From Devosia sp. RR2S18 (GTDB lineage Bacteria; Pseudomonadota; Alphaproteobacteria; Rhizobiales; Devosiaceae): a stretch of 64,000 nucleotides of DNA. The translations under genes and the position numbers were made by a program. Each line of letters opens with the position of its first letter. Positions within the stretch are counted from its first letter, which is position 1. The notes beneath the pieces were generated by a model, which was not told where the DNA came from, did not search any database, and saw only the letters and a program-made list of their open reading frames with translations. This document shows, one piece after another, positions 54,267 through 63,259 of the stretch. The stretch lies in contig NZ_CP126539.1 in assembly GCF_030177755.1 (NCBI RefSeq), forward strand, positions 3,780,001-3,844,000, read 5' to 3'.

Positions 54267-54707
54267 TCAGGTTAGCCGATCAAGGAGTTCGAAGAGCGTC
54301 TGCTTCTCACGGCCGCCGCCCAGACGATGGACGCAGTCCTGTTCAAAAGCGGACTGGATGGCTCGGGCCTTCTCCAGGAGAGCCTCACCCGCTCGGGACA
54401 AGTACAGAGCATTGGCGCGTTTGTCCCCGGCATCCGCGCGCCTCTCCACCAAGCCACGATCTTGTAGTTGGTGCACGATCACCACGAAGTTGGCTCGTTT
54501 GATGCCCAGCACTTCTCCGATCTCGATCTGCTTTCGCCCTGGGTTCTCCGCAATAAGCTCCAAGGTAGAGTATTCTGCGGGCTTGAGGGCTACATCGGCG
54601 AACGCCGACTGAAATCTCTGGAAGACGCTGATCTGGGCACGTCGAAGACGATAGCCGATGATGCCGGTTGTGGTCTCGGTCTTCAAATCCACTCGCTGGT
54701 GTTCCAT
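54267..54707 (-). CDS. MarR-family regulator (CouR/FerR-like)
   Basis: 146 residues. Winged helix 'QIEIGEVLGIKRANFVVIVH' and 'QLQDRGLVERRADAGDKRAN', with 'ALKPAEYSTLELIAENPG' before it; the GIKRANFVxxV recognition helix is that of hydroxycinnamate-responsive MarR repressors. It sits 76 bases after dctP, so it is probably co-transcribed with the TRAP genes. Palindromes at 49686, 50675 and 57754 are the likely operators, de-repressed by an acyl-CoA. Confidence 0.88.
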   Translation of the reverse strand: MEHQRVDLKTETTTGIIGYRLRRAQISVFQRFQSAFADVALKPAEYSTLELIAENPGRKQIEIGEVLGIKRANFVVIVHQLQDRGLVERRADAGDKRANALYLSRAGEALLEKARAIQSAFEQDCVHRLGGGREKQTLFELLDRLT

Positions 54708-54783
54708 CCACTCATAGCTACAGATGCAGTCGTTTACGTGGATGGACAGCCCACCGCAACAGCGGTGGGCCGAAGTGGTGTTG

Positions 54784-55806
54784 CTACTGACGCTCGGCGT
54801 CTACAGCGGCCCGCGCAGCGGCAAGAAGGCCCTCGCCGTCTTCTCCCAGCGCTTCCATATCGGACAGCCACTGGTCGATTGTCGGTTGAGCTGCTTCCTT
54901 CCAACGGGCAGTCTCTTCCTCACTCAAGGTGACGATTTCGTTGCCCGCGTCCTCAGCAATCTGAAGACCTGTCAGATCTGCCTCGTCCATGACGCGCCCG
55001 AACATCTTCGAGGTCTCGAGGCCGGAATTCGCGTCGATCACGGCGCGAAGGTCTTCAGGAAGAGACTGATAAGAGTCGCGGTTCATGACGAAACCGAAAG
55101 TCTGAGTGTAAAGGCCGTTATCACCTGCAAATCCGGTGTGGTGACCGACCAGTTCCGCAATGCGGAGCGAAGGAGTCACTTCCCAGGGGGACGTGGTGGC
55201 GTCGATTACCCCGCGAGATAGAGCCTCTGTGGTCTGCGGCACCGGCATGCCAATGGGTTCGGCGCCGAGTTGTGACAGCATGTTGGAGATGATGCGTGAC
55301 CCGCCGCGGATCTTCATGCCTCTAACGTCTTCAAGCGTATTGATCGGCTCCTTGCTGTGAAACAGTCCAGGGCCGTGCGTGTGAAGCGCCAGTACGTGGA
55401 CGGTCTCGAACTCGTCGGCTGAGTTTTCCATCACATAGTTGTAGAAAGCCGCTGAGGTCTCTTCGCCGTTCGTCATCAGAAACGGCAGCTCGAACACCTC
55501 CGATTTCGGGAAGCGTCCGGGGGTGTAACCAAGAACGGTCCAAACGACGTCCACTACTCCGTCTTCAGCTTGCGAGAACAGGCTGTCTGGGGTGCCGCCA
55601 AGCTGCATTGCCGGGTACATCTCAACCTCGATGCGACCGTCCGACTGCGTCTCCACTGCCTCGGCCCAGGACGCAATCGCCTGCGAAGGAATGGGCGCCT
55701 GCGCCGGCAGGAACTGGTGAACTCGAAGGGTGACCTCCTGTGCCACGGCCGCGTACGACAGCGACATGGCAGCCATTGCTCCCAGGAAAACTGCACTAAT
55801 CTTCAT
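54784..55806 (-). CDS. TRAP transporter periplasmic binding protein (hydroxycinnamate block)
   Basis: 340 residues. Signal peptide to AVAQ (~residue 23), then 'VTLRVHQFLPAQAPIPSQAI', 'AEDGVVDVVWTVLGYTPGRF', 'VRGMKIRGGSRIISNMLSQL' with the ligand Arg, and 'PQTTEALSRGVIDATTSPWE'. DctP family; context points to an aromatic or phenylpropanoid acid ligand. Confidence 0.92.
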   Translation of the reverse strand: MKISAVFLGAMAAMSLSYAAVAQEVTLRVHQFLPAQAPIPSQAIASWAEAVETQSDGRIEVEMYPAMQLGGTPDSLFSQAEDGVVDVVWTVLGYTPGRFPKSEVFELPFLMTNGEETSAAFYNYVMENSADEFETVHVLALHTHGPGLFHSKEPINTLEDVRGMKIRGGSRIISNMLSQLGAEPIGMPVPQTTEALSRGVIDATTSPWEVTPSLRIAELVGHHTGFAGDNGLYTQTFGFVMNRDSYQSLPEDLRAVIDANSGLETSKMFGRVMDEADLTGLQIAEDAGNEIVTLSEEETARWKEAAQPTIDQWLSDMEALGEDGEGLLAAARAAVDAERQ

Positions 55807-55854
55807 AACTATACTCCTCCCACGTTATGCCAAAGAAGCGAACGCCCTTGACGG

Positions 55855-57177
55855 TTAGTATAGCAGCCAGACCAACCCCAAGGTTATGGGCGGGAAGGCC
55901 ACAAGTATCCCGGTGCGGATCATATCGCTGGCCACGAATGGGGCTGCACCGCGGAATGTGTCCCCCAGGCGCGTGTCACGCGCCATGGAGTTGATGATGA
56001 AGAGGTTCATGCCTACGGGCGGCGTGATCAAGCCAACCTCGACTACGATGAGCACCAAGATGCCAAACCAGATTGCAAAATCGTCCGGGGCGAGCCCGAA
56101 GTCCAGACCGCTCATCATGGGGAAGACAATGGGTACCGTGAGCAGGATCATCGACAACGAGTCCATTACGCAGCCGAGGACGAGATAAAAGAGAAGGATG
56201 ATCGTCAGCACAACCCACGGATTGAACCCCTGCTCCCCAACCCATTCGGCCGATACTTGCGGCAGTTGGGATAACGCCAGGAACCCATTGAGTGCTGCCG
56301 CACCTAGAACAATCAAGAAGATCATTGCTGTTGACGAGGCCGTCGATAGCAGTGCTTCCGTGAGGCCCTTCCGGCTCAAGCTGCGGGAGACCAGAGCAAT
56401 CAATCCCGTTCCTGCTGCTCCGATAGCGGCCGCTTCTGTCGGCGTGAACACACCGGTGTAGATGCCGCCGATTACCACGATGAAAACCACCAAGACCGGC
56501 CACACTTTGCCAAGTGCCCTGAAGCGTTCACCATAGGGCAGACGATGGCGAGTACCCCCCGAGCCCGGCCGGACACGCACATAGATCGCGATCACCGCCA
56601 GGTATCCGATTGCTGCCAGAATGCCCGGGATGAAAGCTGCCATGAACAGCTTGGCTATGTTCTGCTCGGTCAGTACCGCATAGATCACCAGGATAACGGA
56701 CGGTGGAATGAGGATGCCCAGCGTGCCTCCTGCTGCAACAGCGCCTGTCGAAAGCGCCCCGGAATAGCCGTAGCGCTTGAGTTCGGGCAGCGCGACCTGT
56801 CCCATAGTTGCAGCAGTGGCCAGCGAAGACCCGCAGATCGCACCGAAGCCAGCGCTGGCTCCGATCGCCGCCATCGCGACGCCACCTTTACGGTGGCCAA
56901 GCCATGCCGCAGCGGCGTTGAACAGGGCCGCTGACATGCCGCTCAGCGTAGCGAACTGTCCCATCAGAATGAACAGTGGCACAACCGACAACGAGTAGTT
57001 CGCAAAGGTGCCGTAGGTCAGATGCTTGAATTGAGCCAGCACCGGGTTGAAGGTGCCGGTGATTAGGTATGATCCTAGTATGCCCACGCCTAACATCGCC
57101 AGTCCGATGGGGACTCTGAAGAAAATCAGCAGCAATATAAATGGAAACGAGAGTAACCCCAGGAGCAGATTGCTCAT
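55855..57177 (-). CDS. TRAP transporter large membrane subunit (hydroxycinnamate block)
   Basis: 440 residues, about 12 membrane segments: 'IGASAGFGAICGSSLATAAT', 'GTLGILIPPSVILVIYAVLT', 'GVFTPTEAAAIGAAGTGLIA', 'EVGLITPPVGMNLFIINSM'. Overlaps dctQ by 4 bases and is followed after 48 bases by dctP. Confidence 0.92.
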   Translation of the reverse strand: MSNLLLGLLSFPFILLLIFFRVPIGLAMLGVGILGSYLITGTFNPVLAQFKHLTYGTFANYSLSVVPLFILMGQFATLSGMSAALFNAAAAWLGHRKGGVAMAAIGASAGFGAICGSSLATAATMGQVALPELKRYGYSGALSTGAVAAGGTLGILIPPSVILVIYAVLTEQNIAKLFMAAFIPGILAAIGYLAVIAIYVRVRPGSGGTRHRLPYGERFRALGKVWPVLVVFIVVIGGIYTGVFTPTEAAAIGAAGTGLIALVSRSLSRKGLTEALLSTASSTAMIFLIVLGAAALNGFLALSQLPQVSAEWVGEQGFNPWVVLTIILLFYLVLGCVMDSLSMILLTVPIVFPMMSGLDFGLAPDDFAIWFGILVLIVVEVGLITPPVGMNLFIINSMARDTRLGDTFRGAAPFVASDMIRTGILVAFPPITLGLVWLLY

Positions 57178-57707
57178 AGATCAGCTCCCGCCCGCACTGG
57201 CTCGGTCTGTCCTGTGGCGGCATTCCTGATGGACCGACCGACCACGAACAGGCTGACCACAACAAACACTGCGGCCCCTACGAGCGCTGCAGCATATGCC
57301 CACCCGAGGGGCATGCGCAAAAGGAGCGTAGTTTCCCGAAAGGCGAATTTGTCCATCATGCCGTAGTAGAGCCGCCAAGCGATGAACAACGCGGCGATGA
57401 ACATGAGGAGGTCAGTAATGACCAGCAACCAAGCGTTGAAACGGCGCCCAAAATTGTCTGTCAGGAGCGTGACTATGGCATGTCCTCGGGTGAGATGGGC
57501 CCAGGGCAAGAAGGCGAACACTGAAAGGCCCATTGCCGCGGAAACCAGTTCGTAGTCCCCAGGAATGGGTCCGAGTCCCGCCCAGAGAAGGGCTCTACCG
57601 GCGACGCTGATAACCACCAACAGGATGGAAGCAATCATGACGACGCCACCGGTGATTGCTGTGGCTGCCGCCAAGGCTGTAACTCCGCGCTCAAGCCAGT
57701 TCGTCAA
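57174..57707 (-). CDS. TRAP transporter small membrane subunit (hydroxycinnamate block)
   Basis: 177 residues, four membrane segments; 'GDYELVSAAMGLSVFAFLPW' and 'TRGHAIVTLLTDNF' are DctQ features. First gene of the dctQ-dctM-dctP-marR group, which has a MarR-type palindrome 47 bases upstream. Confidence 0.88.
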   Translation of the reverse strand: MTNWLERGVTALAAATAITGGVVMIASILLVVISVAGRALLWAGLGPIPGDYELVSAAMGLSVFAFLPWAHLTRGHAIVTLLTDNFGRRFNAWLLVITDLLMFIAALFIAWRLYYGMMDKFAFRETTLLLRMPLGWAYAAALVGAAVFVVVSLFVVGRSIRNAATGQTEPVRAGADL

Positions 57708-57753
57708 GCCTCGCCTCCTCCAATCGGCCTCTCCTCCACCGACCTGCCAATAC

Positions 57754-57770
57754 TGTTATATTTTATAACT
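57754..57770. promoter_or_regulatory. MarR-type palindrome upstream of TRAP operon: TGTTATA-TTT-TATAACT
   Basis: 6-bp perfect arms GTTATA/TATAAC, AT-variant of the other sites, in the gap between the pcaF stop and the dctQ start. Confidence 0.55.
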
Positions 57771-57854
57771 AACGACAAGTCTGCTTCTACTGGCCTCGCG
57801 CGCAGAATGTTACCCGGTGCCGCATTGTCGAGGACGTGTTCTGAACGCTTTGAC

Positions 57855-59063
57855 TCAAACCCGCTCAAGTGCTACCGCGATCCCCTGTCCCACCCCGACG
57901 CACATGGTTGCGAGCGCACGCTTCTTGTCGGTGAGGCTGAGCTCAAGAGCTGCGCTCCCGCTGATGCGGGCACCGCTCATCCCAAGTGGATGTCCCAGCG
58001 CAATGGCGCCGCCGTTCGGATTCACGTGAGGCGCATCCTCAAGGATGCCGAGCTCCCGTAGCACCGCTATGCCTTGGCTCGCAAACGCCTCGTTGAGCTC
58101 GACATGGTCGAAGTCGGTCGGCTGCAATCCTAGGCGGGCGCACAACTTCTTAGTGGCCGGAGCTGGCCCCATGCCCATTACGCGAGGTGGGACGCCTGCA
58201 CTAGCACCTCCCAGGACCCGCGCTAATGGTGTCAACCCGTACTTACGAGCGGCCGCCTCACTAGCAATGATCAGGGCCGCAGCACCATCATTGACGCCCG
58301 AGGCATTACCGGCAGTAACTGTGCCACCTTCAGACCTGAACGGGGTCGGCAGCTTGGCAAGCACTTCCAGAGTGGTGTCGCTGCGTGGATGCTCATCCTT
58401 GCTGACTACGACCGGATCGCCCTTGCGCTTTGGGATTGTAACAGGCGTGATTTCCTGCCCCAGCCGGCCGCTCTCCTGGGCCGCAACAGCCCTTTGCTGA
58501 CTGCGAAGAGCGAAACTGTCCTGGTCCGCACGGGAAACCTGATAGTCAGCGGCGACGTTTTCACCGGTCTCTGGCATGGAGTCGACGCCGTAGAGCTTCT
58601 TCATTCGCTCGTTCACGAAACGCCACCCGATTGTGGTGTCGTATATTTCCGCGTTTCGGGAAAAGGCTGCTTCGGCTTTCGGCATCACAAACGGTGCACG
58701 CGACATCGACTCGGTGCCACCAGCGATCATTAGCGCGGCCTCCCCTGCCTTGATGGCCCGAGCGGCCGTGATCACTGCATCCATGCCCGAACCGCAGAGG
58801 CGATTGATGGTCGTGCCGGGGACCGATGAGGGTAGCCCCGCCAGCAACAGACTCATGCGAGCCACGTTGCGATTATCCTCGCCTGCCTGATTGGCATTGC
58901 CGAAGATCACATCGTCGACGGCTTCCCAATCAAGCCCTGCATTTCGGGCCACCAGTGCGAGCAGCGGTATCGCTCCAAGATCATCCGGCCGAACGGACGA
59001 TAGAGCTCCCGCGAAACGGCCAATCGGGGTACGGATGTAGTCGCAGATAAAGACTTCCGTCAT
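57855..59063 (-). CDS. pcaF: 3-oxoadipyl-CoA thiolase
   Basis: 402 residues. Nucleophilic Cys 90 in 'TTINRLCGSGMDAVITAARA', then 'GGTESMSRAPFVM', 'VNPNGGAIALGHPLGMSGAR' (His) and 'TMCVGVGQGIAVALERV' (second Cys). 'CDYIRTPIGRFAGALSSVRP' is typical of PcaF. Cleaves 3-oxoadipyl-CoA to succinyl-CoA and acetyl-CoA, the last step of the pathway. Last gene of pcaDCHGBIJF, one base after pcaJ. Confidence 0.94.
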   Translation of the reverse strand: MTEVFICDYIRTPIGRFAGALSSVRPDDLGAIPLLALVARNAGLDWEAVDDVIFGNANQAGEDNRNVARMSLLLAGLPSSVPGTTINRLCGSGMDAVITAARAIKAGEAALMIAGGTESMSRAPFVMPKAEAAFSRNAEIYDTTIGWRFVNERMKKLYGVDSMPETGENVAADYQVSRADQDSFALRSQQRAVAAQESGRLGQEITPVTIPKRKGDPVVVSKDEHPRSDTTLEVLAKLPTPFRSEGGTVTAGNASGVNDGAAALIIASEAAARKYGLTPLARVLGGASAGVPPRVMGMGPAPATKKLCARLGLQPTDFDHVELNEAFASQGIAVLRELGILEDAPHVNPNGGAIALGHPLGMSGARISGSAALELSLTDKKRALATMCVGVGQGIAVALERV

Positions 59064-59064
59064 T

Positions 59065-59736
59065 TCAAAGCTCCGGCGCAGCGAGTTCGCCGATTTCGGC
59101 GGGGATCATCAGTTCTGCGCCCGTGACCGCCTGCAGGTCTTCTAGGCTCAAATCGGCGAGCTTCTCTCGCAGCACGAAACGCCCGCCTTCCACGTCGATG
59201 ACGGCTAGGCTGGTGTAGACCCGGGTCACGCACCCGACGCCAGTAAGCGGTAGACTGCACTGCTTTACCAGCTTGGGCCGGCCATCCTTCGTCACGTGAT
59301 CGGTAATAACAGCGACTCGCTTCGCTCCATGAACCAGATCCATGGCACCGCCGACGGCCGGCACCCCCTTGGGGCCCGTGCTCCAGTTGGCGAGATCTCC
59401 GGTTTCAGCGACCTCGTAGGCGCCGAGGATCGCAACATCGAGATGCCCGCCTCTAACCATGGCAAAGCTATCGGCGTGATGGAAAAACGCCGCGCCTGGC
59501 TTCAGGGTCACCGCCTTCTTCCCAGCGTTGATCAAGTCCCAGTCCTCCTCACCCGATGGCGGAGCTTCACCGAAGTTGAGGATGCCATTTTCGGTGTGAA
59601 AGATGGCCTGCCGACCCTCAGGCTGGAATTTCGCCACCATTTCGGGGAAGCCGATTCCCAGGTTGACGTATGCCCCGTCTTCAATGTCCTGAGCGGCACG
59701 CCAGGCGATCTGGGCGTTTGTGAGCTTTTGGTTCAT
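59065..59736 (-). CDS. pcaJ: 3-oxoadipate CoA-transferase subunit B
   Basis: 223 residues. Catalytic Glu in 'IFHTENGILNFGE', with 'AYVNLGIGFPEMVAKF' and 'GGHLDVAILGAYEVAETGDL', 'GVPAVGGAMDLVHGAKRV'. Forms the transferase with PcaI, moving CoA from succinyl-CoA to 3-oxoadipate. Stop/start overlap by one base with pcaI. Confidence 0.93.
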   Translation of the reverse strand: MNQKLTNAQIAWRAAQDIEDGAYVNLGIGFPEMVAKFQPEGRQAIFHTENGILNFGEAPPSGEEDWDLINAGKKAVTLKPGAAFFHHADSFAMVRGGHLDVAILGAYEVAETGDLANWSTGPKGVPAVGGAMDLVHGAKRVAVITDHVTKDGRPKLVKQCSLPLTGVGCVTRVYTSLAVIDVEGGRFVLREKLADLSLEDLQAVTGAELMIPAEIGELAAPEL

Positions 59737-60455
59737 CAGTGAGCCACTCCTGCGCGCATCAGAACCTCTTCCTGTTGAGCATCGGCAATCTCGATCACGC
59801 AGTCGACGAAAATGCCGGGAGTGACCACATGCTCAGGGTCGATCTCGCCCGCTTCAACCACGCGAGAGACCTGCGCCACGGTGTAGTCCGCCGCGGCGGC
59901 CATCAGCGGCGAGAAGTTGCGACCGGCTTTGCGGTAGGTGAGGTTGCCCATCTCGTCGCCCAGCTCCGCCTTGATCAAAGCTACGTCTGCCTTGAGCCAC
60001 CGCTCCTGGACGTACATGCGCCCGTCGAATTCGGCTGTAGGCTTCCCGGCAGCGAGATCCGTGCCGTAGCTTGTAGGGGTGTAGAAAGCTGGAATACCCG
60101 CTCCACCTGCTCGAATGCGCTCGGCAAGTGTACCTTGGGGCACCAGCTCAAGCTTGATCTCGCCTGCCTGATATTTCTCGGTGAAAGCACGCGGGTCAGC
60201 CGACCGAGGAAAGGAACACACCATTTTCGCCACCATGCCGGCGTCGATCATCGCTGCGAGCCCAATGCGGCCATTGCCAGCGTTGTTGTTGATGACGGTC
60301 AGATTCTTTGGGCTGCCTGTCCGCCGGAACCGATCGACCAGGGCGTGGATGAGTTCAATCGGTGCGCCAGAGCCTCCGAACCCGCCGATCATGACACTCA
60401 TGCCGTCCCTTATCCCGGCCACCGCCAAATGGCGGTCCGTGATCGCCTTGCTCAT
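59736..60455 (-). CDS. pcaI: 3-oxoadipate CoA-transferase subunit A
   Basis: 239 residues. 'VMIGGFGGSGAPIELIHALV', 'NLTVINNNAGNGRIGLAAMI', 'AGIPAFYTPTSYGTDLAAGK' and 'DVALIKAELGDEMGNLTYRK' are alpha-subunit features. Overlaps pcaB by 4 bases. Confidence 0.93.
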   Translation of the reverse strand: MSKAITDRHLAVAGIRDGMSVMIGGFGGSGAPIELIHALVDRFRRTGSPKNLTVINNNAGNGRIGLAAMIDAGMVAKMVCSFPRSADPRAFTEKYQAGEIKLELVPQGTLAERIRAGGAGIPAFYTPTSYGTDLAAGKPTAEFDGRMYVQERWLKADVALIKAELGDEMGNLTYRKAGRNFSPLMAAAADYTVAQVSRVVEAGEIDPEHVVTPGIFVDCVIEIADAQQEEVLMRAGVAH

Positions 60456-61504
60456 TCCTTTTCCTTCCGCTCAAGCCGCTCGGTGAAGCGCAACTGCTCC
60501 AGCAGCGTGTTTCCCAGCCGCAAGCTTGCACCTGTCGCGATGCACATCTGCGGCAGCACCATCCATTCCAATGTCCAGGCTGCGCCGGAGCGTTCGTTCT
60601 CGTGCACCATGGCTTGGTGCAATGTCCCCATGAGGCCCGCATTGAAACGAGCCAGGCTCACCAGCACTTCAGCACTGACCGGGTTGGCCTTGTGAGGCAT
60701 GGAAGACGAGCCACCAGCTCCCTCAAGCCGGACTGAGCCAATCTCTGTCTGGGCGAGCATGGTCACGTCCGCCCCGAGCTTTCCCATAGATCCGCTGATC
60801 AGCGCCAGCAGAGACCCGAATGAAACAACCGGATCGCGCATGGATTGCCAGGGTGCCGCAGCAGCCAACCCCAGGCGGCCTGCCAGGTCCCGAGCGATCT
60901 CATCGCCTTTTCCGTCGAAGCTTAAACGATCGCCTACCGGCCCACCCAGCTGAACCGCCAGTTGGCGGCGGCACACCGACACGGCATCCAGGTGCCGAAC
61001 GAGTGGCTTTCGCCACGTCCGCAGTTTCTCCCCTACTGTGGTAGGAAGGGCTGCTTGCATCCGGGTGTGCGCCATCAGGGGCAGGTCTGCGTCTGCACTC
61101 GCCATTCGCCCCAGCTTGTCCAGCAGGTTCACCAGACGGGCATCCAGCACAGCGAGAACCTCGGATAGCTGCAGCATCAGGGCCGTATCGATGACATCCT
61201 GGCTCGTCGCACCCATGTGCAAGGCGTTGGCGTGTTCCGGCTCAACCCGTTGCCGCAACTGCTTGATCAAGGCTGGGACAACGACGCCGTCCCGTGCCAT
61301 TCCGCTTTTCAGCTCCTGCCAGTCCGGCACGAAACCTTCGATAGCAACTCGGACTGCGGACGCGGCTGGTTCCGAGATCATGCCCGCAGCTGCTTCAGAG
61401 GCGGCTAGCGCCTCCTCGAAGCGCAGCATTGCCTGCAGTTGCGCTGAATCGGAGAGCAGCGCCTCGACATCAGCATCTCCGGTCAGGGCGGCGAGGAGTG
61501 TCAT
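60452..61504 (-). CDS. pcaB: 3-carboxy-cis,cis-muconate cycloisomerase
   Basis: 350 residues, fumarase/ASL superfamily: 'HMGATSQDVIDTALMLQLSE', 'AHTRMQAALPTTVGEKLRTW', and signature 'GGSSSMPHKANPVSAEV'. Shorter than Pseudomonas PcaB (~450) because the C-terminal domain is trimmed, which is usual in alphaproteobacteria. Lactonises carboxymuconate to 4-carboxymuconolactone. Overlaps pcaG by 4 bases. Confidence 0.92.
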   Translation of the reverse strand: MTLLAALTGDADVEALLSDSAQLQAMLRFEEALAASEAAAGMISEPAASAVRVAIEGFVPDWQELKSGMARDGVVVPALIKQLRQRVEPEHANALHMGATSQDVIDTALMLQLSEVLAVLDARLVNLLDKLGRMASADADLPLMAHTRMQAALPTTVGEKLRTWRKPLVRHLDAVSVCRRQLAVQLGGPVGDRLSFDGKGDEIARDLAGRLGLAAAAPWQSMRDPVVSFGSLLALISGSMGKLGADVTMLAQTEIGSVRLEGAGGSSSMPHKANPVSAEVLVSLARFNAGLMGTLHQAMVHENERSGAAWTLEWMVLPQMCIATGASLRLGNTLLEQLRFTERLERKEKE

Positions 61505-62121
61505 ACGTCGAAGAACACCGTTTCGCGATCACCCTGCAGGTGAATATCCAGCAGGTACCGCGGAACAGCCCCTTCCTCCTTGCGGGCGATCAGGGTCTCG
61601 CGGCGGCGCGGGTCCGGAATTCGGTTCAGCACGTAATCGGATGCGTTCGCTTCCTGCTCGTCTCCGAAGTACAATCGAGTTTGCAGGCCGATGTTGATGC
61701 CACGGGCCACAATCCACAGCAGCACATGGGGCGCCATCGGCTTACCATCAGGACCCGGGACGGCACCCGGTTTGATGGTCTCGAACGTGAAGATGCCTTC
61801 CCCATTTACTGGCTGACGCCCCCATCCGGTGAAGGCAGGGGTAGAATTGCTGCTGGGTCCGGTGGGCGCAAGAAAGCTGCCATCGGCGCTCGCCTGCCAG
61901 ATCTCGACCACCGCATCTGCGACAGGCGCACCCGAACCGTCGATGACCCGCCCAACAATTTCGATGCGCTCACCCTCCGTATCGGGGGTCAGCATGGTGG
62001 AGCCGGTGTCCTTATCGAACACACCGGTGATCTCTACGAAGTTGGGCGTCATACCGATATGGACGTAGGGCCCGGCGGTCTGCGAAGGCGTTTCCTTCAG
62101 GGTCGGAGTAAGATGCAGCAT
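61501..62121 (-). CDS. pcaG: Protocatechuate 3,4-dioxygenase alpha subunit
   Basis: 206 residues. 'ETPSQTAGPYVHIGM', 'VADAVVEIWQASADGSFLAP', 'APHVLLWIVARGINIGLQTR' and 'LYFGDEQEANASDYVLNRI'. The alpha subunit lacks the iron ligands and forms the heterodimer with PcaH. Start overlaps the pcaH stop by one base. Confidence 0.95.
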   Translation of the reverse strand: MLHLTPTLKETPSQTAGPYVHIGMTPNFVEITGVFDKDTGSTMLTPDTEGERIEIVGRVIDGSGAPVADAVVEIWQASADGSFLAPTGPSSNSTPAFTGWGRQPVNGEGIFTFETIKPGAVPGPDGKPMAPHVLLWIVARGINIGLQTRLYFGDEQEANASDYVLNRIPDPRRRETLIARKEEGAVPRYLLDIHLQGDRETVFFDV

Positions 62122-62867
62122 CAGTTACCCTCCAGCTTGTTCTCGAACATCGTGGACCGGCGCCCCCGCAAGACGATGTCGAAGCGGTAGGCCAAAGCAT
62201 CCATAGGAGTGGTGTTGTGCCGGTCGAGCTTTGCGGTCAGCTGATCAATTCCTGCCTTGTCGGGCACACTCGCTACAATCGGGCACTGCCAGATCATCGG
62301 ATCGCCTTCGAAATACATCTGGGTGATCAGCCTTTGAGCAAAGGCATGCCCGAAGATGGAGAAATGGATGTGAGCCGGGCGCCAGTCATTGCCGTTATTC
62401 GGCCAAGGATATGCCCCAGGCTTGACCGTACGGAAGTGATAGAAGCCATTCTCGTCGGTAATTGCCCGACCACAGCCACCAAAGTTCGGATCAAGAGGAG
62501 CTAGGTAAGCTTCTTTTTTGTGACGGTAGCGGCCACCCGCATTGGCTTGCCAGAACTCGACCAATGTATTGGGCACTGCACGTGCATTCTCGTCCAGCAC
62601 TTGCCCGTAGACGATCAGCCGCTGGCCAATCGCCTCTGTTCCGTCCTGGCTGTAGTTCCGGATAAGATCATTGTCGAGCGGCCCGAGGCTGGAATGCCCG
62701 AAGGTGGGGCCGGTCAGTTCCGAGGCGGTGGCGCCAATCGACAACAGGGCGTGCTTGGGCGTTCTGAAGGTTGTGCTCTTGTATCCAGGCGTGTTCGCAG
62801 GCGGATGCCAGGCTCGATCGCGCGGATATAGGGCTCCGTCGGAACCCGGAAGAATGATCCCAGTCAC
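62121..62867 (-). CDS. pcaH: Protocatechuate 3,4-dioxygenase beta subunit (iron site)
   Basis: 248 residues. Fe(III) ligands in place: Tyr 114 ('GGRYRHKKEAY'), Tyr 153 ('VKPGAYPWPNN'), His 166 and His 168 ('WRPAHIHFSIFG'), with the same spacings (39, 13, 2) as in Pseudomonas PcaH. Opens the ring of protocatechuate between the hydroxyls to 3-carboxy-cis,cis-muconate. Overlaps pcaC by 4 bases. Confidence 0.96.
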   Translation of the reverse strand: MTGIILPGSDGALYPRDRAWHPPANTPGYKSTTFRTPKHALLSIGATASELTGPTFGHSSLGPLDNDLIRNYSQDGTEAIGQRLIVYGQVLDENARAVPNTLVEFWQANAGGRYRHKKEAYLAPLDPNFGGCGRAITDENGFYHFRTVKPGAYPWPNNGNDWRPAHIHFSIFGHAFAQRLITQMYFEGDPMIWQCPIVASVPDKAGIDQLTAKLDRHNTTPMDALAYRFDIVLRGRRSTMFENKLEGN

Positions 62868-63259
62868 TTAGATAGCTCCTCGCGTTTGCGTAATTCTTCC
62901 TTGGCGATCTTGAAGGCGTTGTTCGCCGCGGGCACTCCCGCATACACGGCGACATGCATCAGAGCCTCCTTCAGATCTTCTGCGGAGGCGCCGGTGTTCG
63001 CCGTCGCTCTGACATGCATGGCTAGCTCCTCGTCATGACCAAGAGCCGCCAGAAGCGCGACGGTCAGTATTGAGCGCTCCCGCTTCGTCAGTCCCGGCCG
63101 AGACCACACCGAGCCCCAGGCGCCTTCGGTAATGAAGGTCTGGAAGTCCTCGTCGAACGCAGTCTTTCGCGCACTTGCGTTGTCCACGTGGGCATCGCCT
63201 AGAACGGAGCGGCGCGTGACCATGCCGCGTTCGAACAAAGTAGAATTAGTCATGCCCAA
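62864..63259 (-). CDS. pcaC: 4-carboxymuconolactone decarboxylase
   Basis: 131 residues. 'FDEDFQTFITEGAWGSVWSR' and 'LTVALLAALGHDEELAMHVR', 'NTGASAEDLKEALMHVAVYA' with 'GVPAANNAF'. Stand-alone form, not fused to pcaD. Overlaps pcaD by 14 bases. Confidence 0.94.
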   Translation of the reverse strand: MGMTNSTLFERGMVTRRSVLGDAHVDNASARKTAFDEDFQTFITEGAWGSVWSRPGLTKRERSILTVALLAALGHDEELAMHVRATANTGASAEDLKEALMHVAVYAGVPAANNAFKIAKEELRKREELSK

